Positions 1 through 9,444 of a stretch of DNA of 64,000 bases are shown here, piece by piece. Position 1 is the stretch's first letter; the number at the start of each line of letters is the position of its first letter. A program made the translations under genes and the position numbers. Source of the stretch: Rhodeus uyekii (Eukaryota > Chordata > Actinopteri > Cypriniformes > Acheilognathidae); the NCBI GenBank assembly GCA_037043235.1, contig JAWRVZ010000057.1, positions 558,001 through 622,000 on the forward strand, in the 5' to 3' direction. Below the pieces are notes generated by a model that was not told where the DNA came from, searched no databases, and saw nothing but the letters and a program-made list of their open reading frames with translations.

Positions 1-3000
1 TATGAATACGAATCTACATGAACTACTGATCTATTAAGCATTATATAATGATTGTTAATGAGAGTTGTTATAGTGTTACCAATAATTATACAGATGATGC
101 ACGCCTAAAACATGCTGCATAAGCATTCACAAGTACGGTTTTATACATGATGAACACGTTATTTTAACTCAAACCGCATTTATTCTACTACACCTGCATG
201 TGCATTATTGCTATCTGAGGTGCAAAGACTTAAAAAACTCCTGACATCAGCTCTCTTCATTGTCCTTACAAAGTAAAGTCAGCGACAAGCAATCGTGAGT
301 GAAGACGGTCTCAGACAGGTTGAAATTCACTACATTAATCTCCAAATTCTTCAAAATCTCTACTACCAACATATTTCAAATTGCTGTTCACAGCCTGAAC
401 AGACACACAAACATGGGAGGTCATGTGTTGACATGATAATGGATCATTTGACGATTTCTGAATGACCCACTTTTGCGGTTTAGTTTTAATAAATGATCTG
501 GGGACGGAGCTTGTTTTTAGAGTACATCTACATAGTACAATCAAATGTTGTTTTTATGTTAGAAAGGACGAAGAAAATCCAGTTATCTGTGATTAAAAAT
601 CCCTTATTAGAAAAAAAGTGAACATTTTCGACACGAGTCATCTTGTAGTTTCATATAACTCCTTTAGGATGATACAAAACCAGCTGAGCATGTTCTGGAA
701 AAACATGCTTAATAAGGTCAAGCTCAAATAAACATTTAATAGAGCTTGACCATTTAGGGTGCTTTCTATCAGATACGTCATGTTCTGCTATCAGTGCTGG
801 CCAACAGCAACCACAGACTAACACAAGCTTACAGTCCAGGCAAATTCTCATGATCATCTCATGACATGGCTCATGCACATTGGTGAGGCAGATTAGACTG
901 AAGTAATAAGAGGTTTGCACCATCTACTGGCAGTGAACATGCTAACAGATGCCCACCTTCACACGGAGGGAAAATAACAACTGCAAAAACTAAAAAACGA
1001 ATGAAAACGAGGTTTAAAGGGCAGAAATTTAGTCTTAAAATGTTTCATGTTGCTAGGCTATAGGCAATTTCGCAGGTTGTCAAGATATTTTGGAAATAAA
1101 AACATTGCAGATTGACATTTTCAGCATTTTGTCAGCTGAATGATAAAAGTACACGTACAAAAGTCTGGGGTCAGTAATAATTTTACTTATTAAGGACACT
1201 TATTTAACTGATCAAAAGTGATATAAAATGCATTTTGTAATGCAGCTAAAGATTTCTATTTCAACGAAACGCTGGTTTTAAACTTTCTATTCATCAAACA
1301 ATCCTGGGGAAAAAAAGTATCATGGTTTTCACCAAAATATTAAGCAGCACAAATGTTTTCAAGATTGATGATAATAGGAAATGTGCCTTGAGCAGCAAAT
1401 TAACATAGCAGAATTATTTATAGCAATAAAATAAAATATAGCTTTACATAGAAAACAATATCATCGCAATATCATCGTTTTCACAATATCATTATTCTAG
1501 AAAGATCAAAAGCATAATCAACTTTGAAAAAGGAGAAGAAAGGGCTTCCCATGTTTTGGTATTGGAACCAAATGTGTTTTTTATGATTTACTATTTTCTA
1601 CAACACACTCAACACCTCACAGCCGCCTGGTTTTCATTCACGTGAAATGAAGTACTGCATCCCATCTAACTAAAGAAAATCATGCACTGATGAATGAATG
1701 GTGAGAGATGACATTTACTTGTTAATGAAATTTAATCTAACACCTCGAACAAAGAGTGCTTTCCCTCAAATAGTAAACCTTGGGTCATTCTAAAGCCCTT
1801 CACCCAGGGTTAACAATTAATCCTGGGTGTTCATAAACTGGCGTTTCACACTGAACCCTGGGTTGATGTCCTTATTTGCATATATGTGTTGTTTGTCGGT
1901 GCCATTAACTGGACAAACGCAGCGCGTGACTGGTTTCCATGAAATCTCTAGCATTCATACATTGCCGACTGACTGTACTATAATTTTTCAGACTACTAAG
2001 GTAAGATCGAAACAGTTTCTCCTTCACTCCAATTGACTCCAATTTTCCATAACCATTTCATTTTTTCACCCTCATCAAATGCTGAAATGACACAACATAT
2101 GATTTTTGCTAAGCAACTAGTCAAAATATTCTGACTAACACCATACAACCTCACACTGCTCATGTTTGGCACCGCACTACAGGGTTAACAGCGCAAAAGC
2201 AGTCCGGGGGCAGGGTTTCACCCTGACATTTTCCTTTACCCAGGGTTTTAAGCGGGGATTAGAATGACAGTAACCTGGGGTTAAGTGTCATGTCAAAACC
2301 CCCAGAGAGGAGATGTACAACATTAGCATGAGACCTTATGGAGGCAGTGTGGCAGAAGAGGGTGGTCTCCCTGCTCCCCCAGCTCCCGGAGAGATGCCGA
2401 CAGGGAGCGGCCGAAGCCCTGGGGTGAACCAGCATCGCCGTGAAGGGTCCCGTCAGGGCTGACAAGCCCCTCTGACACTGAAAAGACAAACAGAACATCC
2501 TCGTTTTAGAGTACCGACAATGGTTTCACTCGAGTGCGTGGCATTTCATCGTAATTATTTTCAATGGAATTTATGTCGTTCATATTGTAGTATTTTTTAT
2601 TTATTTATTCCATTTTTAATTTGAGTGCTTCAGATTAAACTCGTTTCAATTAGTTGTCAAGGCAAACATTTTATTTTTATTTCATCTTATAATTTATTTG
2701 ATATTGTTTCAATTAACAAAAATGTTTTTAATTAATAGTTTTAATTTTACTAAATGTTAATAGCCCGTATGTGGTTATGCAAGAGTATATTTACACAATA
2801 ACGATGTACTAAAAACCGAAAAGCTTTTCTTTTGCATTTTTCAGGAAAGCGATTAAAAAGGTTGCATTATTCACACCAGGCCAGTAGTTGGCGATGGCAC
2901 TTTTGTACAGAGACACTACGCGGCTACAGACTGACCGTTTTCACATATCTGCACTGTACATGGAGACGATAACCATATCGTTTTCAAAAAAGTGCACTTT

Positions 3001-6000
3001 AAAAACCATTTTCCAAAAGGCCCAAAAACACGTTTAGTTGAAAGCAGTGTAGTGTAACCGTCACAAGACTGTCACAGTCATGTCGTGTCTCGTCACTTCC
3101 TGTTACCTCCTGTGTGATTCACTGCGTTTCCGTCTTGTTTGCCACTCCCCGTTGTTAGTCTTGTGAGGTGTTGCCCGTTACCGTGTACTTAAACCCTCAT
3201 GTTCTCCCTGGTCTTTGTCAACTGTTAATGTTCCCATGCCCTGGTGTCTAGTGTCTCTCTTTCCGTGTTCCCAAGTTATTCAAAGTTTATTTTTGTTTAT
3301 GCACAAGAGTGCCGTTTTATGTTTCTATTTAAAGTGTTATCGTTTTTGGTTAATTAAAGAGTTTTACATTGATCCCTTGTTTCCTCGCCCTCGTCATTTC
3401 CCGTTACAAAGACCTACAGTGATCTCTTTAAATTTAAGGGAGAGGCTGCACTCAGTGTTTGCACATCAACACAGATATCTCTCATTCCAGAGGTTGGCCT
3501 GTTTTGTTTATGCCACTCAAACCTGCCTGAAAGTTGCACTACAACAATGGGATACAGTCACTCGCTCTACAGCAAAAATAGAAATAAAAGTTTAGCGCTA
3601 TTACTCAGAGCGCCTGACAATACAAACGCTTCTCCACCCAGAGCCTGATTGAGCCAATGACAAATAAATACATTAATATCCTTCAGGTTGACACCGTTTA
3701 GACAATATAATATTTTTCTATATAAGTGACCTGGTTCCTGAACGTACCAAGCAGAGAGGCAGGATTAATAACCTTACATTTTTTGATTGGTAGCATATAA
3801 TCTAATTTATCCAAGGAAACTTTGACAGAAAAAGAGCATTTGACTGGCATATAAAGTAGGCAGATATACACCGATATGAATATGTTATATTTGAATAAAA
3901 ACATTTTTTTAAGTTTGAAAGCCCATAACTGATATTTTGGCAACTAAATCTAAATCCAAATTGATAAACATTGACTTTTAAAATTAATTTACACTCCTAT
4001 GGTCAACTGACTTTAAAATAAAACAAATGTAACACTTTACAATAAGGTGTCATTTTGTTAGCATGAGTCAACATGAACCAACAATGAATGAACATACTTC
4101 AACAGTACTTATTAATCTTGACAATCTCAACATTTTCCAAGACATTTTCAAGATCCAAAGTCTGTTAACATTAGTTAACGCACTGGGAACAATTTTTTTT
4201 AACTAACATTAACAAAGGTTATTGCTCTCTGTTCAAGTTACTTAAAGCTTTAACAAATGAGACCTTATTGTAAAATGTCCCGCCAAAAATAATGAAATTA
4301 TGTTAATCAAACCAATGTTGTTGATGAAAATCACAATACAAGTGCTAGTTATTAACACATGTATATGAACACATCATATTTAAGATACAGGGAGTGCAGA
4401 ATTATTAGGCAAGTTGTATTTTTGAGGATTAATTTTATTATTGAACAACAACCATGTTCTCACTGAACACAAAAAACTCATTAATATCAAAGCTGAATAT
4501 TTTTGTATCAATATTTTAAGTAGTTTTTAGTTTTAGCTATTTTAGGGGGATATCTGTGTGTGCAGGTGACTATTACTGTGCATAATTATTAGGCAACTTA
4601 ACAAAAAACAAATTTATACCCATTTCAATTATTTATTTTTATCAGTGAAACCAATATAACATCTCAACATTCACAAATATAAATTTCTGACATTCAAAAA
4701 CCAAACAAAAACAAATCAGTGACCAATATAGCCACCTTTCTTTGCAAGGACACTCAAAAGCCTGCCATCCATGGATTCTGTCAGTGTTTTGATCTGTTCA
4801 CCATCAACATTGCGTGCAGCAGCAACCACAGCCTCCCAGACACTGTTCAGAGAGGTGTACTGTTTTCCCTCCTTGTAAATCGCACATTTGATGATGGACC
4901 ACAGGTTCTCAATGGGGTTCAGATCAGGTGAACAAGGAGGCCATATCATTAGATTTTCTTCTTTTATACCCTTTCTTGCCAGCCACGCTGTGGAGTACTT
5001 GGACGCGTGTGATGGAGCATCGTCCTGCATGAAAATCATGTTTTTCTTGAAGGATGCAGACTTCTTCATGTACCACTGCTTGAAGAAAGTGTCTTCCAGA
5101 AACTGGCAGTAGGACTGGGAGTTGAGCTTGACTCCATCCTCAACCCGAAAAGGCCCCACAAGCTCATCTTTGATGATACCAGCCCAAACCAGTACTCCAC
5201 CTCCACCTTGCTGGCGTCTGAGTCGGACTGGAGCTCTCTGCCCTTTACCAATCCAGCCACGGGCCCATCCATCTGGCCCATCCATCCTCACTCTCATTTC
5301 ATCAGTCCATAAAACCTTAGAAAAATCAGTCTTGAGATATTTCTTGGCCCAGTCTTGACGTTTCAGCTTGTGTGTCTTGTTCAGTGGTGGTCGACTTTCT
5401 GCCTTTCTTACCTTGGCCATGTCTCTGAGTATTGCACACCTTGTGCTTTTGGGCACTCCAGTGATGTTGCAGCTCTGAAATATGGCCAAACTGGTGGCAA
5501 GTGGCATCTTGGCAGCTGCACGCTTGACTTTTCTCAGTTCACGGGCAGTTATTTTGCGCCTTGGTTTTTCCGCACGCTTCTTGCGACCCTGTTGACTATT
5601 TTGAATGAAACGCTTGATTGTTCGATGATCACGCTTCAGAAGCTTGGCTATTTTAAGACTGCTGCATCCCTCTGCAATATATCTCACTATTTTTGACTTT
5701 TCTGAGCCTGTCAAGTCCTTCTTTTGACCCATTTGCCAAAGGAAAGGCAGTTGCCTAATAATTATGCACACCTGATATAGGGTGTTGATGTCATTAGACC
5801 ACACCCCTTCTCATTACAGAGATGCACATCACCTAATATGCTTAATTGGTAGTAAGCTTTCCAGCCTATACAGCTTGGAGTAAGACAACATGCATAATGA
5901 GGATGATGTGGTCAAAATACTCATTTGCCTAATAATTCTGCACTCCCTGTAGATATACAAAATAAATCAGATATTTATATAAAATAAACACAATATAACA

Positions 6001-9000
6001 ACTTATATTTGCACAAAATGAACTCAAACTAAGAGATGAACTCAAACTAAGAGCTTTCCTTTAGCTCAGTGGTTCTCAAATGGGGGGCGCGCGGAGCGAT
6101 GCCAGGGGGGCGCGCGTGACCGTGGGAATATGCTTTTTTTGTCAGGGAGTAGGTTTTCTTGCACTGAACAAGAGCAGCAGATATGAAGTTCAGATAACAA
6201 ACCCTTCACCCGTTGATGTGTACGATCACACCGGTGTTCATGTGTCACGTGATCAATCGCTAAATTCACACGTGTTTTCACGCGCTATCTGGCACTGATC
6301 CAAAAAAGACGCGCTCAGAGAACTTGATCATTATAAAGGTTTTTAAGCGACAAACATTCACTTCCACATATCTGAGAATCTGAATATCAGGTAGTTGATA
6401 ACAGAGCCAACAAGTTGGTGACTATTTTGAATAAAAAAGAAAAAACTGAATAAATGTGAAACATCTATCAAACAGCGCTCTTTGTGACTGCGGTCTGTCA
6501 CGTGACAAGCATGACGCGTTGCCATGGAAACAATAAAGCGAAAGTTCCAAAATAGGGGGAGGGGGGGCGCGTGAAATGTTTACTTCTTCCTAGGGGGGGC
6601 GCGACAGAAAATAATTGAGAAGCACTGCTTTAGCTCAACCAGTAGAGTGTGGTGCTTGCAACGCCAAGGTCCTGGGTTCAATTCCCAGGGAAAGCAAGAA
6701 CTGATTAGAATGTTATTGTGTCTTGAATGCAATGCAAGTCGCTTTGGATAAAAGCATAAATGTAAATCTAGTCGGAATGTAGCAACTCCTGTTGTGGATG
6801 TGCTCTTCCCGTAACAACACGCTGAAACACGAGCGCGCAAAGAGTTCACAACATTCTTTTACAGTGTTCTTATTATAATTTTATGTAGCTTATATTATAT
6901 ATTTGTGCTGCACATGTTGCACTGAACCGTATCTTGCTTTGAAGCGATTCCAATCAAGCAATTCAAACCCATCAGGGTGAACAGCGCAGCATCTGAAGGA
7001 AATAATACATTATTTATCCTCTTTAATAAATCAGCCAAATTTTATTATCAAATAACAATAACATTAAAAATTAGCATTTATCAGCCTATACCGATATAGT
7101 GGACGATATATCGTACATCCCTAATATAGTGTCACCAAGCATCATTTCTTTAAGTGAAGGAATATACAGGTGTGCTGCAGGATATCTCATTGACTTGCTA
7201 CTGATTCTCAGAAGTCTTGAATATGAACTTCACAATTTTTGGCAAAGGACAAAATTTTCCTTTACAAATTCTCACTTGTAGCGGATATGAACTTGACTGA
7301 TATAACCTACACAGACTAACTGATTTGTGTGAGAACTGTGGAAGAACATTCACGCACATGCACTGACACACGCTCGACAACACGATCATTTAACTTGGGA
7401 TGACGGTTTCCAGGTCAACACCAGGAGAATTTCACATTGTGCTCTCATTCTGTGAAGCTTAGGGACTGATTAACTGATTCTGCTATTATGGGTCTTAATG
7501 TACTGCTGAATCTGTTATAATAAGGAACGACGAGAAAAAAAAATGCATGCATCCATTTGTTTAGTCCTGGCACTTCTGAACAAACTGTATTTTACTGTAG
7601 TTTATGAAAAGCTAAATAAACACTGTAATTTGATATGCATTTGCCATAAACCAGGAATGAATGGATTCACACTTTGGGCTGATTACAGATTTCTTATTCA
7701 GTTTTTTTGGGATTATTGATTAATATTTTTGAATGAGTTTTTTTTAAATATACCGTATGTCCAATTTTATTTTTATTTTTAAGTGTTAATCATTTTGCTG
7801 TTTTTTAATATTTCTATTTAGCTGCTTTTTACTTCAACTTATTTCATTCCAGTTAGTTTGCGACACCAAAGCAACATTTCTAATATTCATGTAGATTTTT
7901 GGCACATAAAAGCACATAATATATTTAATTTAATTCAGCTTTATTTCAATTAAGATTTATAATACCATTAATAAAACAAATTAAAACAAGATTTCATTTA
8001 TTAAAATTAAATAACAAGGAAAACACCCCCTAAATTATTTAATAAATGTAAAATAAGTCATTTTCATTGTTAATTAATGTTAACTAATGTATCTTAGCTC
8101 AGGCTAATTTCAACATTCACTAAAATATTGTTAAAATCAAATGTTATAACTGTTAATATTATTTAATGGACCTGAGTGAACATGAACTAACAGCGAACAG
8201 ATGTTTTTTTTATTTTTTATTAAGTAACACTAACAAAGATTAATAAACACCATAAACAAAAGTATTGCCTAATTATTATTGTTAGATAATACATTAACTT
8301 TAAGCGTTATTAGGGTATTATATACCATGTTGTAATGTAGTGTTTTAATATGAAGGCACATTTTTAGGACACAAAGGACTGAGGGATATCTTAGGCAACA
8401 AAGGTGCTGTGCTGCTGTTCAGGGGAGCATTTCCAAAAAGCATTGTTAGCCCACTATGGTTGCAAGCTTTCATTATCAGCATAGTTCAAACAGTCTGTGT
8501 TTCCCGAAACCATTCGCAAACAGCATCACAAAGTGGTGTGTACCGATCTCAATCTGTAGCCTGAAGCATAGTTTCTTATTTTAATGACATCTGAACATAA
8601 ACCCTCACCTTGAGCAAAATAAACAAGCTTACATTCAGTGCAATCGATATCTTTTATTTTAAAAACAAATTTAATTGACATCTTTAAGCTCTGTTTTTGA
8701 GGAGTGCGTGCTGTATGAACAAGTTAATGATAGAATCAGGAAGTAAAGCAAAATAACTGAAAAAAAAGAGCATCAGTCCTTAAGATACCATGTCAGAAAT
8801 GAATAGCAAATATCTGAAACGGACTCATTAAAATAAGTTATTACTCCACCGCCTGCGTGACATCATCAATGTGTTTGAACGACAAATTTGTGACAATACA
8901 AATGATACTTAAGTGTTTTTTTCCACCTGTGGTGTGAGGGTTGTCTCGTCCCCTTCCATGTTAGCGCTTTGAGAGACTTTGATAAAGCGCTATATAAATG

Positions 9001-9361
9001 TAATGAATTAATTATTATTACCTGTGGGACTGGGACTGGGTGTCGGGGAGTCTCGGATGTGTCCATCCAGCTCTGGAGAGTATGCACCACCATTACTATC
9101 CACCTCTTCTTCTTCCTCCTCTTCCTCGTCCTCCACTTTGGAGCTGTCATAATCTTCATCATCACCATTGTTGTTCGTATGATCCTGTCGGAGGGGCTGC
9201 TGTCCCCCACGGGGCCCCTGCTCGACCTCCTCCGCTTCCTCCACCAGTCGGTTCTGATTCTCGTCTGGGCTGCTGCTGGACTCTGAGTCATTTAGGAGGT
9301 CGGGGTCGGATAGTCCTCCCCGCCTCACTGGGCCATCGCTCTGCCACTGTCTGTCGTCCAT
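1..9361 (-). CDS. cnst: Consortin gene (cnst), 5' part; coding exons 9022-9361 and 2335-2477, remainder off the left edge
   Basis: Two coding exons on the minus strand join in frame: 340 nt (113 codons plus 1 nt) and 143 nt (2 nt plus 47 codons), giving 161 codons. The first ATG begins MDDRQWQSD and an in-frame TGA lies upstream, which fixes the start. The first exon is acidic, with a Ser run and an eight-Glu run. The second ends SLRELGEQGDHPLLPHCLHK, resembling the human consortin segment ending ALPLCLHQ; length to that point is about 161 residues against about 185 in human. Consortin is an integral membrane protein of the trans-Golgi that binds connexins and promotes their delivery to the plasma membrane. 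The conserved helical region and C-terminal membrane segment would be encoded beyond position 1. Adjacent tfb2m and smyd3 match the human 1q44 gene set. The name rests on the second exon and synteny; the first exon alone is too divergent to name. Confidence 0.75.
1155..1425 (+). repeat. Dispersed fish repeat (family A)
   Basis: Recognisable landmarks are AAAGATTTCTATTTCA, TTCTATTCATCAAACAATCC and AATATTAAGCAGCACAAATG. The same landmarks recur near 17.5, 21.1, 36.5 and 61.1 kb. The family is nonautonomous and noncoding and resembles a repeat that is very common in cyprinid genomes. Confidence 0.6.
1783..2264. mobile_element. MITE-like element with inverted ends
   Basis: The left end (GGTCATTCTAAAGCCCTTCA) and the inverse of the right end (TGTCATTCTAATCCCCGCTT) are similar inverted repeats. 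Both are followed by CCAGGGTT motifs. The middle has no convincing coding frame. The superfamily was not determined. Confidence 0.45.
2335..2477 (-). CDS. cnst: cnst coding exon 2
   Basis: The exon is bounded by a good acceptor (TTGTCTTTTCAG just above 2477) and an AAG|GTCTCA donor after 2335. It is 143 nt long, enters in phase 1 and leaves in phase 0, which fits the preceding exon. It encodes SEGLVSPDGTLHGDAG... and closes with HPLLPHCLHK, the part that supports the consortin call. No continuation exon was seen on the minus strand between 1 and 2334, so the next intron probably runs out of the window. Confidence 0.75.
3055..3410 (+). repeat. LTR-like dispersed repeat (solo-LTR candidate)
   Basis: The stretch has GTCACAGTCATGTCGTGTCT, then a TATA-less ACTTAAACCCTCATGTT block followed by a GTCTTTG stretch, and ends near CCCGTTAC. 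Sequences with the same order of blocks occur inverted at 42090-42410 and direct at 62000-62250. Solo-LTR identity is inferred from layout only. Confidence 0.35.
4029..4281. mobile_element. MITE with terminal repeats AACACTTTACAATAAGGT
   Basis: The left end AACACTTTACAATAAGGT at 4031-4048 is mirrored by ACCTTATTGTAAAATGT at 4262-4278. The interior has TTAACATTAGTTAACG-type motifs. This matches a TIR family very common in zebrafish-like genomes. A decayed relative lies at about 8040-8320. Confidence 0.65.
4388..5949 (-). mobile_element. Complete Tc1-type DNA transposon (DD37E), with IR/DR ends and TA target duplication
   Basis: The element is 1,562 bp between TA dinucleotides (4386-4387 and 5950-5951). 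The outer 25 bp (CAGGGAGTGCAGAATTATTA then GGCAA) are identical and inverted at the two ends. A second related repeat (GTGCATAATTATTAGGCAAC) lies about 190 bp inside each end (4578-4597 and about 5749-5770), giving the inverted/direct-repeat layout of many Tc1 elements. It encodes one uninterrupted transposase. It sits in a cnst intron, with its gene on the same strand as cnst. Confidence 0.92.
4716..5732 (-). CDS. Tc1-like transposase, DD37E catalytic spacing, uninterrupted frame
   Basis: The 338-residue frame starts at MGQKKDLTGSEK. Upstream in-frame codons back to 5804 exist but are not needed, since family members start at this Met. Residues about 1-110 form the paired-like helix-turn-helix region (GCSSLKIAKLLKRDHRTIKR), followed by a basic linker. 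The DDE catalytic domain shows Asp in VLWTDEM, Asp in FMQDDAPSH and Glu in PDLNPIENLW. Counting from the first Asp of QDD to that Glu gives 37 intervening residues, so this is DD37E rather than the DD34E of classic Tc1. The enzyme would bind the terminal repeats and catalyse cut-and-paste transposition at TA. There is no stop or frameshift, so recent activity is plausible but unproven. Confidence 0.93.
   Translation of the reverse strand: MGQKKDLTGSEKSKIVRYIAEGCSSLKIAKLLKRDHRTIKRFIQNSQQGRKKRAEKPRRKITARELRKVKRAAAKMPLATSLAIFQSCNITGVPKSTRCAILRDMAKVRKAESRPPLNKTHKLKRQDWAKKYLKTDFSKVLWTDEMRVRMDGPDGWARGWIGKGQRAPVRLRRQQGGGGVLVWAGIIKDELVGPFRVEDGVKLNSQSYCQFLEDTFFKQWYMKKSASFKKNMIFMQDDAPSHASKYSTAWLARKGIKEENLMIWPPCSPDLNPIENLWSIIKCAIYKEGKQYTSLNSVWEAVVAAARNVDGEQIKTLTESMDGRLLSVLAKKGGYIGH
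6052..6765 (+). mobile_element. tRNA-derived SINE, split by a hAT insertion
   Basis: The SINE head begins at GCTTTCC near 6053 and resumes at 6628. The A-box-like part is TAGCTCAACCAGTAGAG and the B-box-like part is GGTTCAATTCC. The 3' part has AAGTCGCTTTGGATAAAAGC, a tail shared with fish LINE/SINE 3' ends. Inverted copies lie at 44082-44228 and 53751-53866. It is a SINE and not a functional tRNA gene. Confidence 0.7.
6067..6627 (+). mobile_element. Nonautonomous hAT (Charlie-like) element with 8-bp target duplication
   Basis: The ends CAGTGGTTCTCAA and the inverse of TTGAGAAGCACTG form near-perfect terminal repeats. CTTTAGCT flanks both sides (6059-6066 and 6628-6635). The interior is GC-rich near the ends and has no full transposase. 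A related copy in inverse orientation lies at 27136-27618. Confidence 0.85.
8925..9027 (+). mobile_element. 5'-truncated LINE (L2/CR1-like) tail inserted at the cnst splice donor, with 8-bp target duplication
   Basis: An 87-bp insert (8933-9019) ends with AGCGCTTTGAGAG, then AAGCGCTATATAAATG, then an ATT-rich tail. This is the form of a fish non-LTR retrotransposon 3' end. The octamer ACCTGTGG occurs on both sides (8925-8932 and 9020-9027). In antisense it reads CCACAGGT, the exon-intron junction of cnst exon 1. Confidence 0.7.
9022..9361 (-). CDS. cnst: cnst coding exon 1 (start codon, acidic disordered region)
   Basis: The exon runs from the ATG at 9361 to a CAG|GT donor after 9022 and ends in phase 1. 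It encodes 113 residues of low-complexity acidic sequence with Asn, Ser and Pro clusters (SESSSSPDENQN near residues 26-37, a Glu run near residues 79-86, SPTPSPSPT at the end). The open frame extends upstream from GTG at 9421, but no ATG lies between the TGA at 9422-9424 and 9361, so translation most likely starts at 9361. Read-through past the donor meets TAA at 9008-9010. A short retrotransposon insertion abuts the donor. Confidence 0.78.
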
Positions 9362-9444
9362 AAGGTCCAGCTGACCGAGAGCATGAAGGTCCACTCGAAC
9401 CCCTGCAGGACTCTCAGCCACTCAACGGTGCTCCTGCTCGGCTG
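9362..9444 (-). other. cnst: Probable cnst 5'UTR segment with splice acceptor
   Basis: Reading leftwards, GATCTCCAG at 9445-9453 forms an acceptor-like site, followed by 83 nt with a stop codon just above the coding frame and then the ATG. This implies an upstream noncoding exon. A strong GTAAGT donor near 14.26 kb is a candidate partner. The exact acceptor (9444 or 9441) is uncertain. Confidence 0.45.

Larger units (their letters stand above)
1..2334. other. cnst intron sequence, repeat-bearing
   Basis: No exon was found on either strand. The short open frames at 335-544, 651-923 and 1827-2036 lack splice context or recognisable similarity. The stretch holds the dispersed repeat at 1155-1425 and the TIR element at 1783-2264; the remainder is AT-rich unique-looking intron. 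Confidence 0.6.
2478..9021. other. cnst intron between coding exons, transposon-rich
   Basis: This 6.5-kb intron holds an LTR-like repeat (3055-3410), a TIR element (4029-4281), the intact Tc1 transposon (4388-5949), a SINE split by a hAT element (6052-6765), a decayed TIR-element relative (about 8040-8320) and the LINE tail (8933-9019). The rest (2500-3050, 3410-4030, 6770-8040 and 8320-8925) is AT-rich with no supported gene. Confidence 0.6.

Noticed and set aside
661..725. Candidate third cnst exon (acceptor-like TTTTTCCAG near 695)
   Set aside because: The downstream frame reads NMLSWFCIILKELYETTR then stop, unlike the conserved consortin helical region expected after CLHK.
5066..5696. 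Several open frames overlapping the transposase in other frames
   Set aside because: They are shadows of the transposase coding sequence with no similarity of their own.
5733..5804. 24 extra N-terminal codons of the Tc1 transposase
   Set aside because: Related transposases start at MGQKKD-type sequence. The extra part overlaps the inner repeat and has no domain character.
6066..6281. 71-codon minus-strand frame
   Set aside because: It lies inside the nonautonomous hAT element and starts within its terminal repeat; not a gene.
6628..6720. Possible tRNA gene (A- and B-box-like motifs)
   Set aside because: There is no acceptor stem and the sequence continues into a LINE-type tail; it is a SINE with two further copies in the window.
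9362..9421. N-terminal extension of the cnst frame starting at GTG (MAESPAGV...)
   Set aside because: The codon at 9421 is GTG and a TGA precedes it. The first ATG in frame is at 9361 and its protein begins MDD as in human consortin.
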